Assembly (NCBI GenBank): GCA_905178155.1
Contig: CAJINV010000011.1
Span: forward strand, 431,914 to 495,913
Direction of reading: 5' to 3'
Length of the DNA: 64,000 bases
Origin: Amoebophrya sp. A120
Taxonomy: Eukaryota > Sar > Dinophyceae > Syndiniales > Amoebophryaceae
Under the pieces are notes generated by a model, which did no database searches, was not told the DNA's origin, and saw only the letters and a list, made by a program, of their open reading frames with translations. The translations under genes and the position numbers were made by a program. Every line of letters starts with the position of its first letter. Position 1 is the stretch's first letter. Positions 36,546 through 46,840 of the stretch are shown in pieces.

Positions 36546-37340
36546 TCTTCCCGTGTCGGTTGCTGCGTGGTAGAGGGGGGCTGAGCAAGCCCCTGATCCT
36601 CATCAATCAAATGCGACACGTCGTGTAGAAGTGGGCCATAGTTCCTCTAACATTCATATAATATATGCATTTCAATGCACATCTTTAAGCAAAACTGAGG
36701 ACAAGTAGTTGTAGAAAACAAAGTCAGAAACTTCGCGTAGCAGAAAATTGATTCGGGAGAACGAAAAAAACCGCAATCGCCGCCCAGCACAGTGAACAAT
36801 AAACCATGAACAAGGTACAGCCGCACTCTCTCTCCTCATGTGCAAACCACTGTGAAAAAGAAAATTGAAGCCGGGATCTCATTGACCAAAAAACACCTGG
36901 AGAGCAAAAACCTCAATACAGGCAGGTGCTACGTGATGTCAACTGTCCAAAATCAGCGAAGACAAACGCGATCGATGTTTTCATGGTGGAGATTAGAACT
37001 GAACAAGATAATCTTTTTGTGATAGAAGCTCGGCGTGGTACAGAGATCTTTTGCATTTACATAGGGGGCGAATTTGTTCACCAAGAGCTGGCACAGGTAG
37101 ACGAACACGAGTTATTACGTTTCACATGTTCCACGACGTCTCAGTTATTTTCATATTCCATCAGCCAACGCTATCGCGTGTAAAAATTTCAGTTGCATTC
37201 ATAACATTCTCGGAGTCGCTATATTTATCGTTCTTGCTGGGTAGAAGTTCTTGAAGAAAAAACTCGGCACGGCAGTCTGAGCAAGCAGTTCCGCGTAGAT
37301 GAGGCCCAGCAAGCCGGCCCTGACCCGCTCCGGGTCATCA
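36546..37340. other. Intergenic, no gene seen
   Basis: 0.8 kb between the calpain-like gene start and the 3' end of the BMT5-like gene. AT-rich; only short open frames on the plus strand without splice or introner signals. Confidence 0.5.
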
Positions 37341-40046
37341 TCAAACTCTTTGCTTCAAACGACAGTAATTTCTGTGCTGCTGCAGAGCACGGTGTTCGAT
37401 GAAAGACTTTCCGCAGGAGTCGCACTCCAGGTTCAACCCCAACAGCGGCCGCAGGGTCCGCAGGTGCTCGTCCAAAGTCCACGTAGAGGGAACCGCTTGC
37501 CCACAAATTTCGCACGGCCTGAAGCTACTAGTAGTACTCGGCTGTATCGAGGACCCCAGTGCAGCTGCTCCAGGACCTGTGCAAGACCTCGTCGTGTTCT
37601 TCCCCGATTCGTAGTCACCCTGCTCAACACCAGCCTCAGGACATATTGCGCTCGTCGTGTCGCTGTTTGTCGTAGCTTTGTCGGCCCCAGTTGTACCGCC
37701 ACCGTTTCGTCCTCTCGTCTTGTTAGTCGCCATAAAGCTCGTAGATTTGTGTTCCTGCTCTGGGGGGCCATCAGGATCAAAAAACAGGTACTTATCCCGC
37801 AGTAAATGCGAACCGCTTGCGATGGAGTACCGGTTAAGCACGACATTCTTAACGGTGTCTGCTGCGGGATCTGAAAGAGGACCCTCCACAGGTGAAGAAG
37901 ATGTCGTGGCGGATGATAGAAGTTCTTGTTGTGCATCAATTTGTAGTTGTTCCACCCCAGCCGCAGGAGGAGCTCCGGATTGTGGTCGTCCTTCACCTCC
38001 GTCTCCCCTTGTCTGCATCTGTTGAAAGCATTCCTTCGTGTGTTTTGCTAGCTGGTGTTGCCACAACGCCTCGGCGTTGGGAAAGGTCTTCCGTTTAAAA
38101 ATCGTCTTTGTTGGGTCCTCATCGTCGTTGTCCTCATTACACAAGGGCGGGCAGTACTTGCAGACAAACTGGTGCTCCTGTCCTAGCGCAGGAGATGTTG
38201 AGAGGACATTGCTGTCGACGTTGGCAATGTCATTGTTCCCCAAAGCTACAACAGGAAGCTTCTCAATAATCTTGTCATACTTCTTCAGCTCGTGGACTTG
38301 TCGCACGTGCGTCCGCAATCCCTGCTCCGATCGGAACGACCGGTCGCAGTGAGTGCAGGAAAAGTTGTTCGAAAGACCAAGACTGGCGCCCCGTTTGTTC
38401 TTGTTCTTATTTTCCATTACTACGACTTCTCTCCTCGCTGGAACCGTGCTGTTCTTGAGAACCACCTCTTCTGTGATGCTTGTCTCGTTCAAATGATTCT
38501 TAGGTCGCCCTGACGGGCTATCGTTGCAGAAGAGCTCCGTCATTGTCTTTTTTCCAGTTCTTGCAGCTGCCGCTGCCGCGGTTGCATCTGCGTCAACAAC
38601 GTCTGCCCTCGTCGAGGACGATGATTCTTTTTCCTCCACTGGATAATCATTTTTCGACAGAGTACTACTAGCTGCGATATCGTCAAGAAGGTGTCGTCCC
38701 GAGGTTGGTGTACTGCTGGAGGTGGTTGTTGTGCGAGGATCGTTTTTCATCTCCTGCCCTGGCTTAAGTTTAACACTATCTTCCGGCTGCTCTTCTCCTT
38801 CCTCACCTTGCAACACAAACCGGTACACGTAACTGATCATCTCTGTGGTGCTGGCCGTTGTGCGGGAGGAGGCCGAGTTGTCTTTCTGCGCTCGCCTTAT
38901 TTGATCCTGTACACCATCTTCTTCAGCTTCACAAGACGAGGACCCTGCTGCTCCCACATAATTGCTATTTTTCTTCTTCATGCCCGGTCGCCACTGCTTT
39001 TTCGTTTCCGTGTTTTTGAAGCTCTTGCCGCTCTTGTTGCGCTTGGACTCGTAGCCGGGGAACCGACTCGCGTCCAGAACCGAGTAGCTGTGCAGAGCGA
39101 AACCGCACTTCGCCGCCGCCTCCTCGAGGCGCCACCGGTGTGCTTGTCCCTCTACCAGGGAGATGATCACTCTAGGGTGAGTTTGATTTGTTGTTTTCCT
39201 GACGGGCGGATGTTGTATGGAGGGTCTGTCGCTGTTCACAAGACCTTTAGAAGAACGATCTCCCTTTGATATCGCCGTAGGAGTCGACGTCTCCGTGCTG
39301 GTTTCATCCTGTAGTTCCTCCTCCTCGCGGGAAGTAGAAGTACGCGCTAGAGTTCCTTCTTCCGCCATAGTTTCAAGACCCGCTAATCTTCCCTTCGCCG
39401 CGAAGAAGAAATGGCAGAGGAGAAAATGGTGCAAGCGGCAGTCTTCGGTCCCCAAATGCGGATGGTTCCAGCAGATCGTATCAAAACGCCGAATTTCTAC
39501 GATGTCTTTCGCCTTCTCGGTGATGCCGTTCTCGCAATTGATGTCGCTTCTAGTGGGAGGCACAGCTTCATCTACGAGTGGAGCCGCTCTATGATTCTCG
39601 TCTTCCCCTAATATCACGACCTCTTCGCCCCGAGGACCACCGTCTACTGCGTTTAGTATTGCCGCGGTTTTTATTGCGTAGTTTCCGGTGTGTTCATCCT
39701 CGTCCAAGGATGCCACGACTCTATCCAACGTGACCGCGTCGACGCCGTGTCGCAGGTCGATCCTGCCCTGCATGCGCTTCTGCATGTGCCGAAAGTCTGG
39801 GTACTTCTCATGCAGCTCCTCTTCCTGGTCGAAGCTGCTCGCGCAGACGGTTTTTGGTACGAATCCAAAGTAGCCCTGCAACACATTTTCGTCGACGCGC
39901 AGGAGACTGTGCGTGAAGCTGAAATTCCCCTCGCCGACGAAAAGAACGGCGTTCGTAGCACAGTCACCGGGAGAGCCGATGGCTGCGGTCTTGGAAGTCG
40001 TCGTCGGGGATATCATGTTCTGTTTTGTTATTTTTTGGCTCACCAT
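37341..40046 (-). CDS. BMT5-like rRNA methyltransferase with C2H2 zinc fingers
   Basis: Single exon, 901 aa, ATG to TGA, no introner. The N-terminal part fits the BMT5-like Rossmann methyltransferase domain (Pfam family of yeast Bmt5, 25S rRNA uridine-N3 methyltransferase): VLFVGEGNFSFTHSLL at 34-49 is the SAM-loop signature, ASSFDQEEELHEKYP follows, GVDAVTLD, then FDTICWNHPHLGTED corresponds to the FNFPH-type motif. The domain is interrupted by a long Ser/Thr/Glu-rich insertion and resumes with RVIISLVEGQAHRWRLEEAA to FPGYESKRNKSGKSF. The C-terminal half carries C2H2-type fingers (CTHCDRSFRSEQGLRTHVRQVH, in two parts; CKYC...HQLAKH; CEICGQAVPSTWTLDEH; CDSCGKSFIEHRALQQH), a plausible RNA- or ribosome-binding extension not usual for the yeast enzyme. 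Likely nucleolar (inference). Confidence 0.85.
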   Translation of the reverse strand: MVSQKITKQNMISPTTTSKTAAIGSPGDCATNAVLFVGEGNFSFTHSLLRVDENVLQGYFGFVPKTVCASSFDQEEELHEKYPDFRHMQKRMQGRIDLRHGVDAVTLDRVVASLDEDEHTGNYAIKTAAILNAVDGGPRGEEVVILGEDENHRAAPLVDEAVPPTRSDINCENGITEKAKDIVEIRRFDTICWNHPHLGTEDCRLHHFLLCHFFFAAKGRLAGLETMAEEGTLARTSTSREEEELQDETSTETSTPTAISKGDRSSKGLVNSDRPSIQHPPVRKTTNQTHPRVIISLVEGQAHRWRLEEAAAKCGFALHSYSVLDASRFPGYESKRNKSGKSFKNTETKKQWRPGMKKKNSNYVGAAGSSSCEAEEDGVQDQIRRAQKDNSASSRTTASTTEMISYVYRFVLQGEEGEEQPEDSVKLKPGQEMKNDPRTTTTSSSTPTSGRHLLDDIAASSTLSKNDYPVEEKESSSSTRADVVDADATAAAAAARTGKKTMTELFCNDSPSGRPKNHLNETSITEEVVLKNSTVPARREVVVMENKNKNKRGASLGLSNNFSCTHCDRSFRSEQGLRTHVRQVHELKKYDKIIEKLPVVALGNNDIANVDSNVLSTSPALGQEHQFVCKYCPPLCNEDNDDEDPTKTIFKRKTFPNAEALWQHQLAKHTKECFQQMQTRGDGGEGRPQSGAPPAAGVEQLQIDAQQELLSSATTSSSPVEGPLSDPAADTVKNVVLNRYSIASGSHLLRDKYLFFDPDGPPEQEHKSTSFMATNKTRGRNGGGTTGADKATTNSDTTSAICPEAGVEQGDYESGKNTTRSCTGPGAAALGSSIQPSTTSSFRPCEICGQAVPSTWTLDEHLRTLRPLLGLNLECDSCGKSFIEHRALQQHRNYCRLKQRV

Positions 40047-42918
40047 GCTGCTCCTGCGCTGGATTGTCTGACCAGGCTTTGCGACCCAGGAAAATGAAAA
40101 TCAGAAGAGGGAGTATGGGTAAAACTTGTAAATTGCTGGTTCTTGCGGACCATACCAGGAGTAGGACGAGAGGGTACACTTTAGATAGACACGACTCTAC
40201 TCAGGTGTGGTCGCTTATCGTTTGCTCTAATAGGGCCGTGGCAATAAAAATGCCGTTCGTTTACCATCTAACTAAAGCGAGGGAAGAGGCAGGGCGGCCT
40301 GAAATAATGTGCCAGAGCTTTTCAGATTCAGCTTGTCCTTGTTCTCAATGTAGAAAGGTGAAGGTCTGAACGCGCAGAGAAAAACATAAGTAAGTATAAT
40401 TCCGTAGCATTTTATTCTTTCGAAAACACGAACGATGATCATTTCAGCATTTACTGATTGGTAGAGGGTCAGGCTACTTCCCACTTAACGACTTGGATCT
40501 GTTATGGTGATCGTTATTTCATCAAGAATTCAACGAATTTAGAACGTCATGCTGCTAAGTACCGCTTGGTACAACTTGCTTGCTAGAACCAAATGGATTT
40601 GGAGACCTTCAAATAACCCCGGCAAAAGCGTCAGCACTCAGCCTGTTGTTTGCAAGAATTCACAGCTGCGCCACTACTGATTCATTCTAGTAAGTGGGAT
40701 TCAATGAACCGGCGCGGGATTCGACTGGCGCGACCAAGCGACGCGGGGCTTTGATCCATTCACAAAGGAAGCACTATCTCGCTCCAAAAGACCCTATCCA
40801 AAGAACACTCAGCGAGAAGAGTAAAGCAGAACCGTCGCACCCCTGCCAGGGTCCGCGATCAACTATTGTGTGCGCTGGCTGTGCGCACACGCAGTGGCGA
40901 GTCCGCCGCCGCCGCAACTACTCAGGAGATGAGCACATTTGCATTATCCTGCACTGGCCGGGCGAACATCGCAATGCAATACAGAAACACAATGCTTGCT
41001 TGCATGCACAAGGGCCGGCGGGCCCAAGCATTTTACCAAACTGCGGAGGGACCCCACCCGCGCCGGCCCCCCGCCCCGCCGGGGGAGAGGTGGGGGCGGT
41101 GCCCTGTCCGCTGCGCGACACCCCACGCCGCGCGCGCCGGGACACTCATTGCATGCGCCCGCGCGGAACCAACTAGCCGGCCGGCGGGCCCGGTTCGAAA
41201 GCGGGGGGCGGGGCGCCGGGAAGGAAGCCACCATGGGCCAGGCAGACACGGAGCGCCCGGCCGCCTCGCCGAATTCTGCAAGCACCAACGCCAGGCTGGC
41301 GCGGGCCGCTTGGCTTCGTCGCCCACCCCGCCCGGCGAGGCGGCCACACCGCTGGGGCGCGACCACCGCCGCCCCTCGCGGGCCATTCTCCCCGCCACAC
41401 GCCACAAAGGAAGCGGCGCGCGGGCGCTACATGATCCATATCGCCCGGCCCGGCGTCGTCGGCTTACTCTTCGCATTGTAGCAAAGCCCGGCGCCGTCGG
41501 TACTTCCCGGCCGCCGCCCCGGCGCCTGTTCGGGGTTGTCGGCCCCGGGGAGCCCGCGCCGGCGGACGCGGTTGCAGCGGGGGGGCCGCGTGCACGGGCG
41601 CCGGCGCGCCGAAGGCGAAGCGCCCGGGCATGGGGCGCAGGGCCGGGCGAGAAAAAAAAAGGCCGGCCCGGGCGGGTTGCGCGAGTGCCCCAATCCCTTC
41701 GGCGCTACAAATTCGCAGCCGGCCCCCATGCCGAAGCCGCGCCGCGTTTTCTCCAGCGCGGCAGCCCCCCTGCGTCTGTGCTGGCGGCCCACCTGCAGTG
41801 GGGGCCCAAGCAACGCCCCGAAGGAGCCGCGCCAAGATGGCCAAACAATTCTGGGGAACCGGCCCGGCCCTCACGGCCCCACTGGCTGGATACGATTGGC
41901 GCACGTTCCAGCCGCGTAGGCAACGACAACGCGGCGACCTCGGCCACGGGTTCGACAGCCGGAAACTGTTCCGGGCCTCCGCGCACACGGATGCGCAACT
42001 TCGGCCCTTCGACCGGGCCGGTCGCTGTTACGCGTGTGGCGACATGCCCCCGGGCGCAGAGCTATGCATCAACGAACAGAACCGGCCCGGCGCCGGCCGC
42101 CCTCTGCCCCGCAAATCGGCCAAGGAAGCGCGCGCCAAGCCTTCCGGCACGGCGCCCCACTCCGCGAGCGAAATTCTCCGAAAGGGCCCGCGCCTCGCTT
42201 CTCGTTTGCTGCAAAAGCGCGGGGCGCGCGATAAACATGGGCCGCGAAGGCCCTCGACGTCGCACGGGGTGCGCGACATTCTACGCCAGCTGTTGCTGGG
42301 GGATAAAAGTGAACACGGGCGCCGGACCCGCGGCGCCGGCCGGCAACCGCCGGAGGCTTCGGCGTAATAATTTGCGCCAGCCGTGAGCCCGGCGGCGTGT
42401 TTTACGCCAAGAGGCGAGCCCCTTCCGCACCGGGCCACTTCCTGCATCCTCTCTTGTCGCAGTCCTCGCAGTTAAGCTTTTCAACAAAGTTCGCCGCGAA
42501 TCTCCTTTTCGGAATCTCGGTTCTCGAACACTACCATAACTTCGCAAAACGGTCTGCCAAGCCGTGGCGATAGTCTTATGAGTACGTTTTTTCAGTTTTG
42601 GCCCAAATAAAGGGTACTACTTCTTTTTCACATTTGCTGCGAAGATGAAGTTCTTGATCAACATCAAATTTTTGTGTATGACTACAGAGCTTTTTCCGTT
42701 CGAGGCTGGCTTTTTCAATCAAACGCAGCAAGACGTGCGGAACCATCGAGTGCAACAGGAACTCCCTGCTAGAACTTAGTACACATCAAAAAGTGGATCA
42801 GCACAGCCTACTCTTTTACATAGTCGACTCTTGCACTTTCTTCCATCGCGACACTACAACTTTTTACTTTATATTTATATATTTTGCTGTGGCTGCCTAG
42901 TACCGTAAGTTTCTAATT
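40047..42918. other. Intergenic including GC-rich island
   Basis: 2.9 kb between the BMT5-like start and the ankyrin-MYND stop. Outer parts are ordinary AT-rich spacer; the middle is the GC-rich block annotated separately. No supported gene. Confidence 0.5.
40690..42480. other. GC-rich island of unknown nature
   Basis: About 1.8 kb with sharply higher GC than its surroundings, rich in GGCCGGC, GCGCCGG and CCCGGCG words. Long frames are open on both strands (for example 40866-42386 on plus, 41464-41988 on minus), as expected from GC richness alone; their Arg/Ala/Pro/Gly composition argues against real proteins. I looked for conserved rRNA words and found none convincing. It could be structured RNA, a diverged mobile element, transferred DNA or an assembly join. 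Confidence 0.6.
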
Positions 42919-45464
42919 CTATCTGTTGTTTACTGCGTAGTAACCTCCATTTTTCCTCTTCTCTTTCTCCTCCTCCCGCAACTCTGCACAGGTCCGCTTG
43001 TGCAGCGGCCAGTGCTTGTGCTGGCAATGCGTCGAACAGTAGAGCGCGCGCCCGCACTTCTGACACAGCAGCGTCGCGTTCTTCACTCGACACCGTGCGC
43101 AGACCATCACAAACTCCGACGCGTCACCAGGCTGTTTTTTACCGTCGTTGTTCACGTGTGTTGAAGTCATTGCTTTCCGTGGGGAAATAGTTCTTCCCAG
43201 TCTTCCCGATGACGACGGACTGGCCGGACAAGTTGTTCTTGCATCTCTGTCATCCACCTGCTGTGTGCCGGAAGTAGAAGTCAGTTTGTCATTGTCGCCT
43301 CCAGATCTTGCAGAAAGCAAATCTTTATTCCCTGATCCACGTTCCGCGTACACCCACCCAGTGAGGTGTCTTTTTCGCAAGAGGTCCAAGGGCGTCAAAT
43401 CCAACTCATCCGCGTTGTGGTACAACTTCTCAGTAAAAGCACCCTCAATCTCCATCTCGTTTCGACCATTTGGATTTGGATTTCCATTCGTTCCCTGTGG
43501 TCCACCATCCTGTGTAGTTGAAAGAGCAAACATCAATTCCCTCCCTCCTCCTCCTCCGCCGCCCTCGCGAATGGCCCTCCACAATGCCTCCAGTGTGCCG
43601 TACCTATCCCGGCTCAAAGCCGCGAAGTGTAATGCCGTGCGCTCGTGCATTTCCACGGCGTTGCCCGCGGCGTCTTCGGGTAGTAGTTTTTCATCCACCA
43701 AAACGATGGCCTTGTGCGCCAGAAGCAGTTTCACAATGTCCGTGGCGCCGGACCGGCACGCGTGCATCAAAGCTGTCGTGCCTGTTCTGGCGTGCACGAC
43801 ATTCACGTCTAAATCGCACTCGGCGACGAAAAACTCGCACACCTCGCGGTGCCCCGCCCCGGCCGCGATCTGCAAGGGGGGGAGAGCGTACCCCGAGTCC
43901 ACCTCGATGTTGTTTATCTTGCGGGAAGGGGATGAAGCAGTAGTGTCGTGCAGGTTGTTCCCACGACCAATCCGGCGAGACGACGGACTCGGCGAAGTAG
44001 ATTTGAACTGATTTCCTCCCTTCGGCGAAGTTGATAATGGCGAAATAGCACAGGTTGTAGGTTCTTTTATCATCATCGACGCGACTTTTTCGCGCCTGGT
44101 CAACACGGAATCCGTATCCGCCGCTAAAGTAGTCGTGTTGGTACTATTGTTCGTCGTCCCTTCGCTGTCTGCCACGAACTTGTGCAACAGCGCGACGGAC
44201 GCCTGCGCCACGTCCTCCGCGCTTGCTGCCTCCTCACTGTCAGAAAGGAAAACTTCCTCCGCCAGTGTCGCACAGCGGTTTTTCAACATCATGCGCTTGG
44301 TAGAAGCGGCAGACGACGCGCTGGCGCCGAAGAGCTGTGGTTGTTGTCCTCTTGTTGCGGTCCCACTGTTCGGACTGGGACTCGTGCTCGAGGGTTGATG
44401 CGATGAAGTGGTTTTTAACATGATTGCCGTCGTGGTTTTATTTGACGTCATCCTGGTACTTTTATTTTTCCCAAACTGGAACCCGTGGTCCCGCGCCAGC
44501 TTTTGCAAAGCCTCCAGGTTCCCCGCGAATGCGGCGAAGTGGAGCACACCCCATCCGCTGTGGTCCAACAGCTGCAGGTCCGCGTGGTGCAGGAAGAAGT
44601 CGATTATATCATCAGTGATGTTCAAAAGCGTCAAGTAGTGCAAGCAGGTCATGCCTGCCGCCTTGTCCTGGATGTCTAAATTCACGGTCGGCCAGTTGGA
44701 ACACAGCAAGTGCATCATCGCGGTCTCGCGGTCCTTCGCCGCGACCAGCAACGGCGTGTCTCCCCGGCTGTTTACCTGGTTCCACAATTTCGTGTCATTG
44801 TTAACATTCGGCGACTGGAGGTAGGTGCGAATTTTGTTCACCTTGCCTTGTTATCAAGTGCAAATATGTCTGGGTCAGGAAGAATGCATGTTTATCATGC
44901 TTGTCTGGCATGCCTCTTGAGTCTGTCATGCACATTACCCAAGAGCCCCACTTTTCTGCCATGCAGAAACGCGGTTTGTCATGCAGAAGAGGCAACACCT
45001 AGAAGCTCAGAAACTTGTCATGCTGAGCCAGCACTTGTGGCCTCCTCATGATACGCCACCCAGCATCACAAGTGTCCAGACCAAGACATATTTGCAATGC
45101 ATACTTGTTCCACCGCACGGATGATGATCATTTTGCGTTCCTCGGTACTCAACAAATTCTCTTCCTGCTTCGCGACGTCCTCCATCACGCTGAAGCTACG
45201 CCGTTTTACCGTCGTGCGGCGCCGACTATTGCTATTTTCCGGTGAGTTGTTGCCGCTTGGAGCGCCGGTTGGCGCACCTTGTTGTTTTCCGTGGTCCGGT
45301 GAGCTGTCAGTGTGGGATTCGTTTTGATGTTCTAAAAACCCGCTGCGGTCCCCGCTGTTTAAGCCCTCCATGGCGTAATTCACCAAAAACCGACGCAGGT
45401 TGAAAAACCGCCGCCTGGCGCGCTCGTGCAACCGCCATTCCCTCTGCAGGTCCGGGAAATCCAT
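42919..45464 (-). CDS. Ankyrin-repeat protein with C-terminal MYND zinc finger
   Basis: Two exons, 45464-45104 and 44851-42919, around a family A introner; 2289 nt, 762 aa, ATG to stop. The junction reads AVEQGKVNKIRTYLQ. Ankyrin repeats are visible at about residues 140-240 (RGDTPLLVAAKDRETAMMHL, GMTCLHYLTLLN, GWGVLHFAAFAGNLEALQKL) and again near 470-570 (LPPLQIAAGAGHREVCEFF, TGTTALMHACRSGATDIVKL, ERTALHFAALSRDRYGTLEA), separated by a Ser/Thr/Asn-rich linker. The end carries a MYND finger: CARCRVKNATLLCQKCG, then LYCSTHCQHKHWPLHKRTC, with the full C/H spacing. The layout matches ankyrin-MYND adaptor proteins that mediate protein-protein contacts; no catalytic domain such as SET is present. 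A poly-Gly run comes from a CCT/CCG repeat at 43545-43562. Confidence 0.87.
44852..45103. mobile_element. Introner, family A
   Basis: 252 bp, same length as its close relative 15152-15403 and colinear with it throughout. Ends TATC...CATA, 5-bp repeat cttgt. Confidence 0.94.
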
Positions 45465-46840
45465 GATCGATGCAGCAGGGGAGGCCGCGGGTGTCGCTCG
45501 CTAGCACGACTTGGGAGGTACTTAGAAACAAACAAATAAAGTGAAGACGGAAGAAGTGCATGTAACAGATCAAAGCCTTTGCAAGACAGATTTCTTGCTC
45601 TTGAATTTTTTGTGTTGCAATGAGACTTAAACAACACTTGATGTTGATCCGGGTCCTTTATTTTCCTCACAAATTTATCTCGTATACACAAGCGTGCACG
45701 ACAAACCTCCTTCCACCAGCGGTCTACAACTCTACTCAGATTCAGATTCAGATAGTGTTCTGAAATCACTCACCAGGTGAGTGCTTGCAGATGCTCGCTC
45801 GTGATGAGCGGCGGTAGAAATGTTTTTTCTCGAGATAGGCAGCGAATAAAGACGAAAACTGCCACGCTCAACCCTGCTTAGCCTACGCATAACCTTTGAC
45901 CTACCAAGAAAACAATAGAGGGCACAAAAACCTACCAACCAGAACTACCGTAAGTACCTATTATAGCCAGTGCTTCTTACCTACCGATACTGTAGATACT
46001 AACACGACCCTGCTTCTATAATTTTGCAAACATACATCGCAAACATTAGTCACAATGCCATAGGCAATCAACCGGAACAACAGAAAAAAAAAAACGCTAC
46101 TGATCGAGAAAAGCATCCTGATGCGCAGTGATGAACTGACACACTCTTTTTGTGCGTTGGAAATCGCTTCGAGCAGTTCTCGCAACAAAACCGAAATTCC
46201 AATTCAAAAAAATGCTCCATCAAAACAAATCGAGATGAAGTAATAAAGTTACGAACGCTACTAGCGCTAAGAAGACCCATGAATTAATCTTCTCCAATCG
46301 AAAGCGATTTTGACATGACAATTATGTACTAAGTGGACGTAGTTGTATACATAGTATTTTAACAAAGAACGCACAATTAAAATATGTTGACTCACATGAA
46401 TGTATTACTGAAATGGATCTCTTTCTACTGAAATGGATCTCTTTCATCCTAATACCTTCTACTCGTAGCGGCTAACAAAGATACAAATCTAGTGCTTATG
46501 TAGATGTACAGGGAAAGACAAGTGCGCCAACGCCACCCTAAAGGCAAAAAGAAATAACACAGCAATACTCAAGTAGATGTAGACGCAGAGTGTCAACATT
46601 AGTAATAGTTAATTACGTGGCAAGACGAAGCAGAAGCGTGCGCGAAACTACGTAAACATACGGTGACGTATGGCGTCAAACAAGAGTCAGACACTCATCA
46701 TCCTGCTTTTCTGGTGAGGGTCGGCAGAAAAGTACACAAAATGGTCAGTCAGGAATCCAGTCCACGAGAGGAACCACGTCGGTTCTTCCACCACTTCGAA
46801 TACAACCTGATCAAGATGAAATTTACTGATGTGTATCTCT
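45465..46840. other. Intergenic, no gene seen
   Basis: 1.4 kb AT-rich spacer. A 20-bp tandem duplication (TACTGAAATGGATCTCTTTC twice) lies at 46405-46444. No supported gene or introner. Confidence 0.5.

Noticed and set aside
40700-41000. Ribosomal RNA fragment in the GC-rich island
   Set aside because: Short resemblances to LSU rRNA words did not extend colinearly on either strand.
40866-42386. 506-aa open frame on the plus strand in the GC-rich island
   Set aside because: Open frames occur in most frames there; composition is Arg/Ala/Pro/Gly only, no domain, no splice signals, and opposite strand to every other gene.
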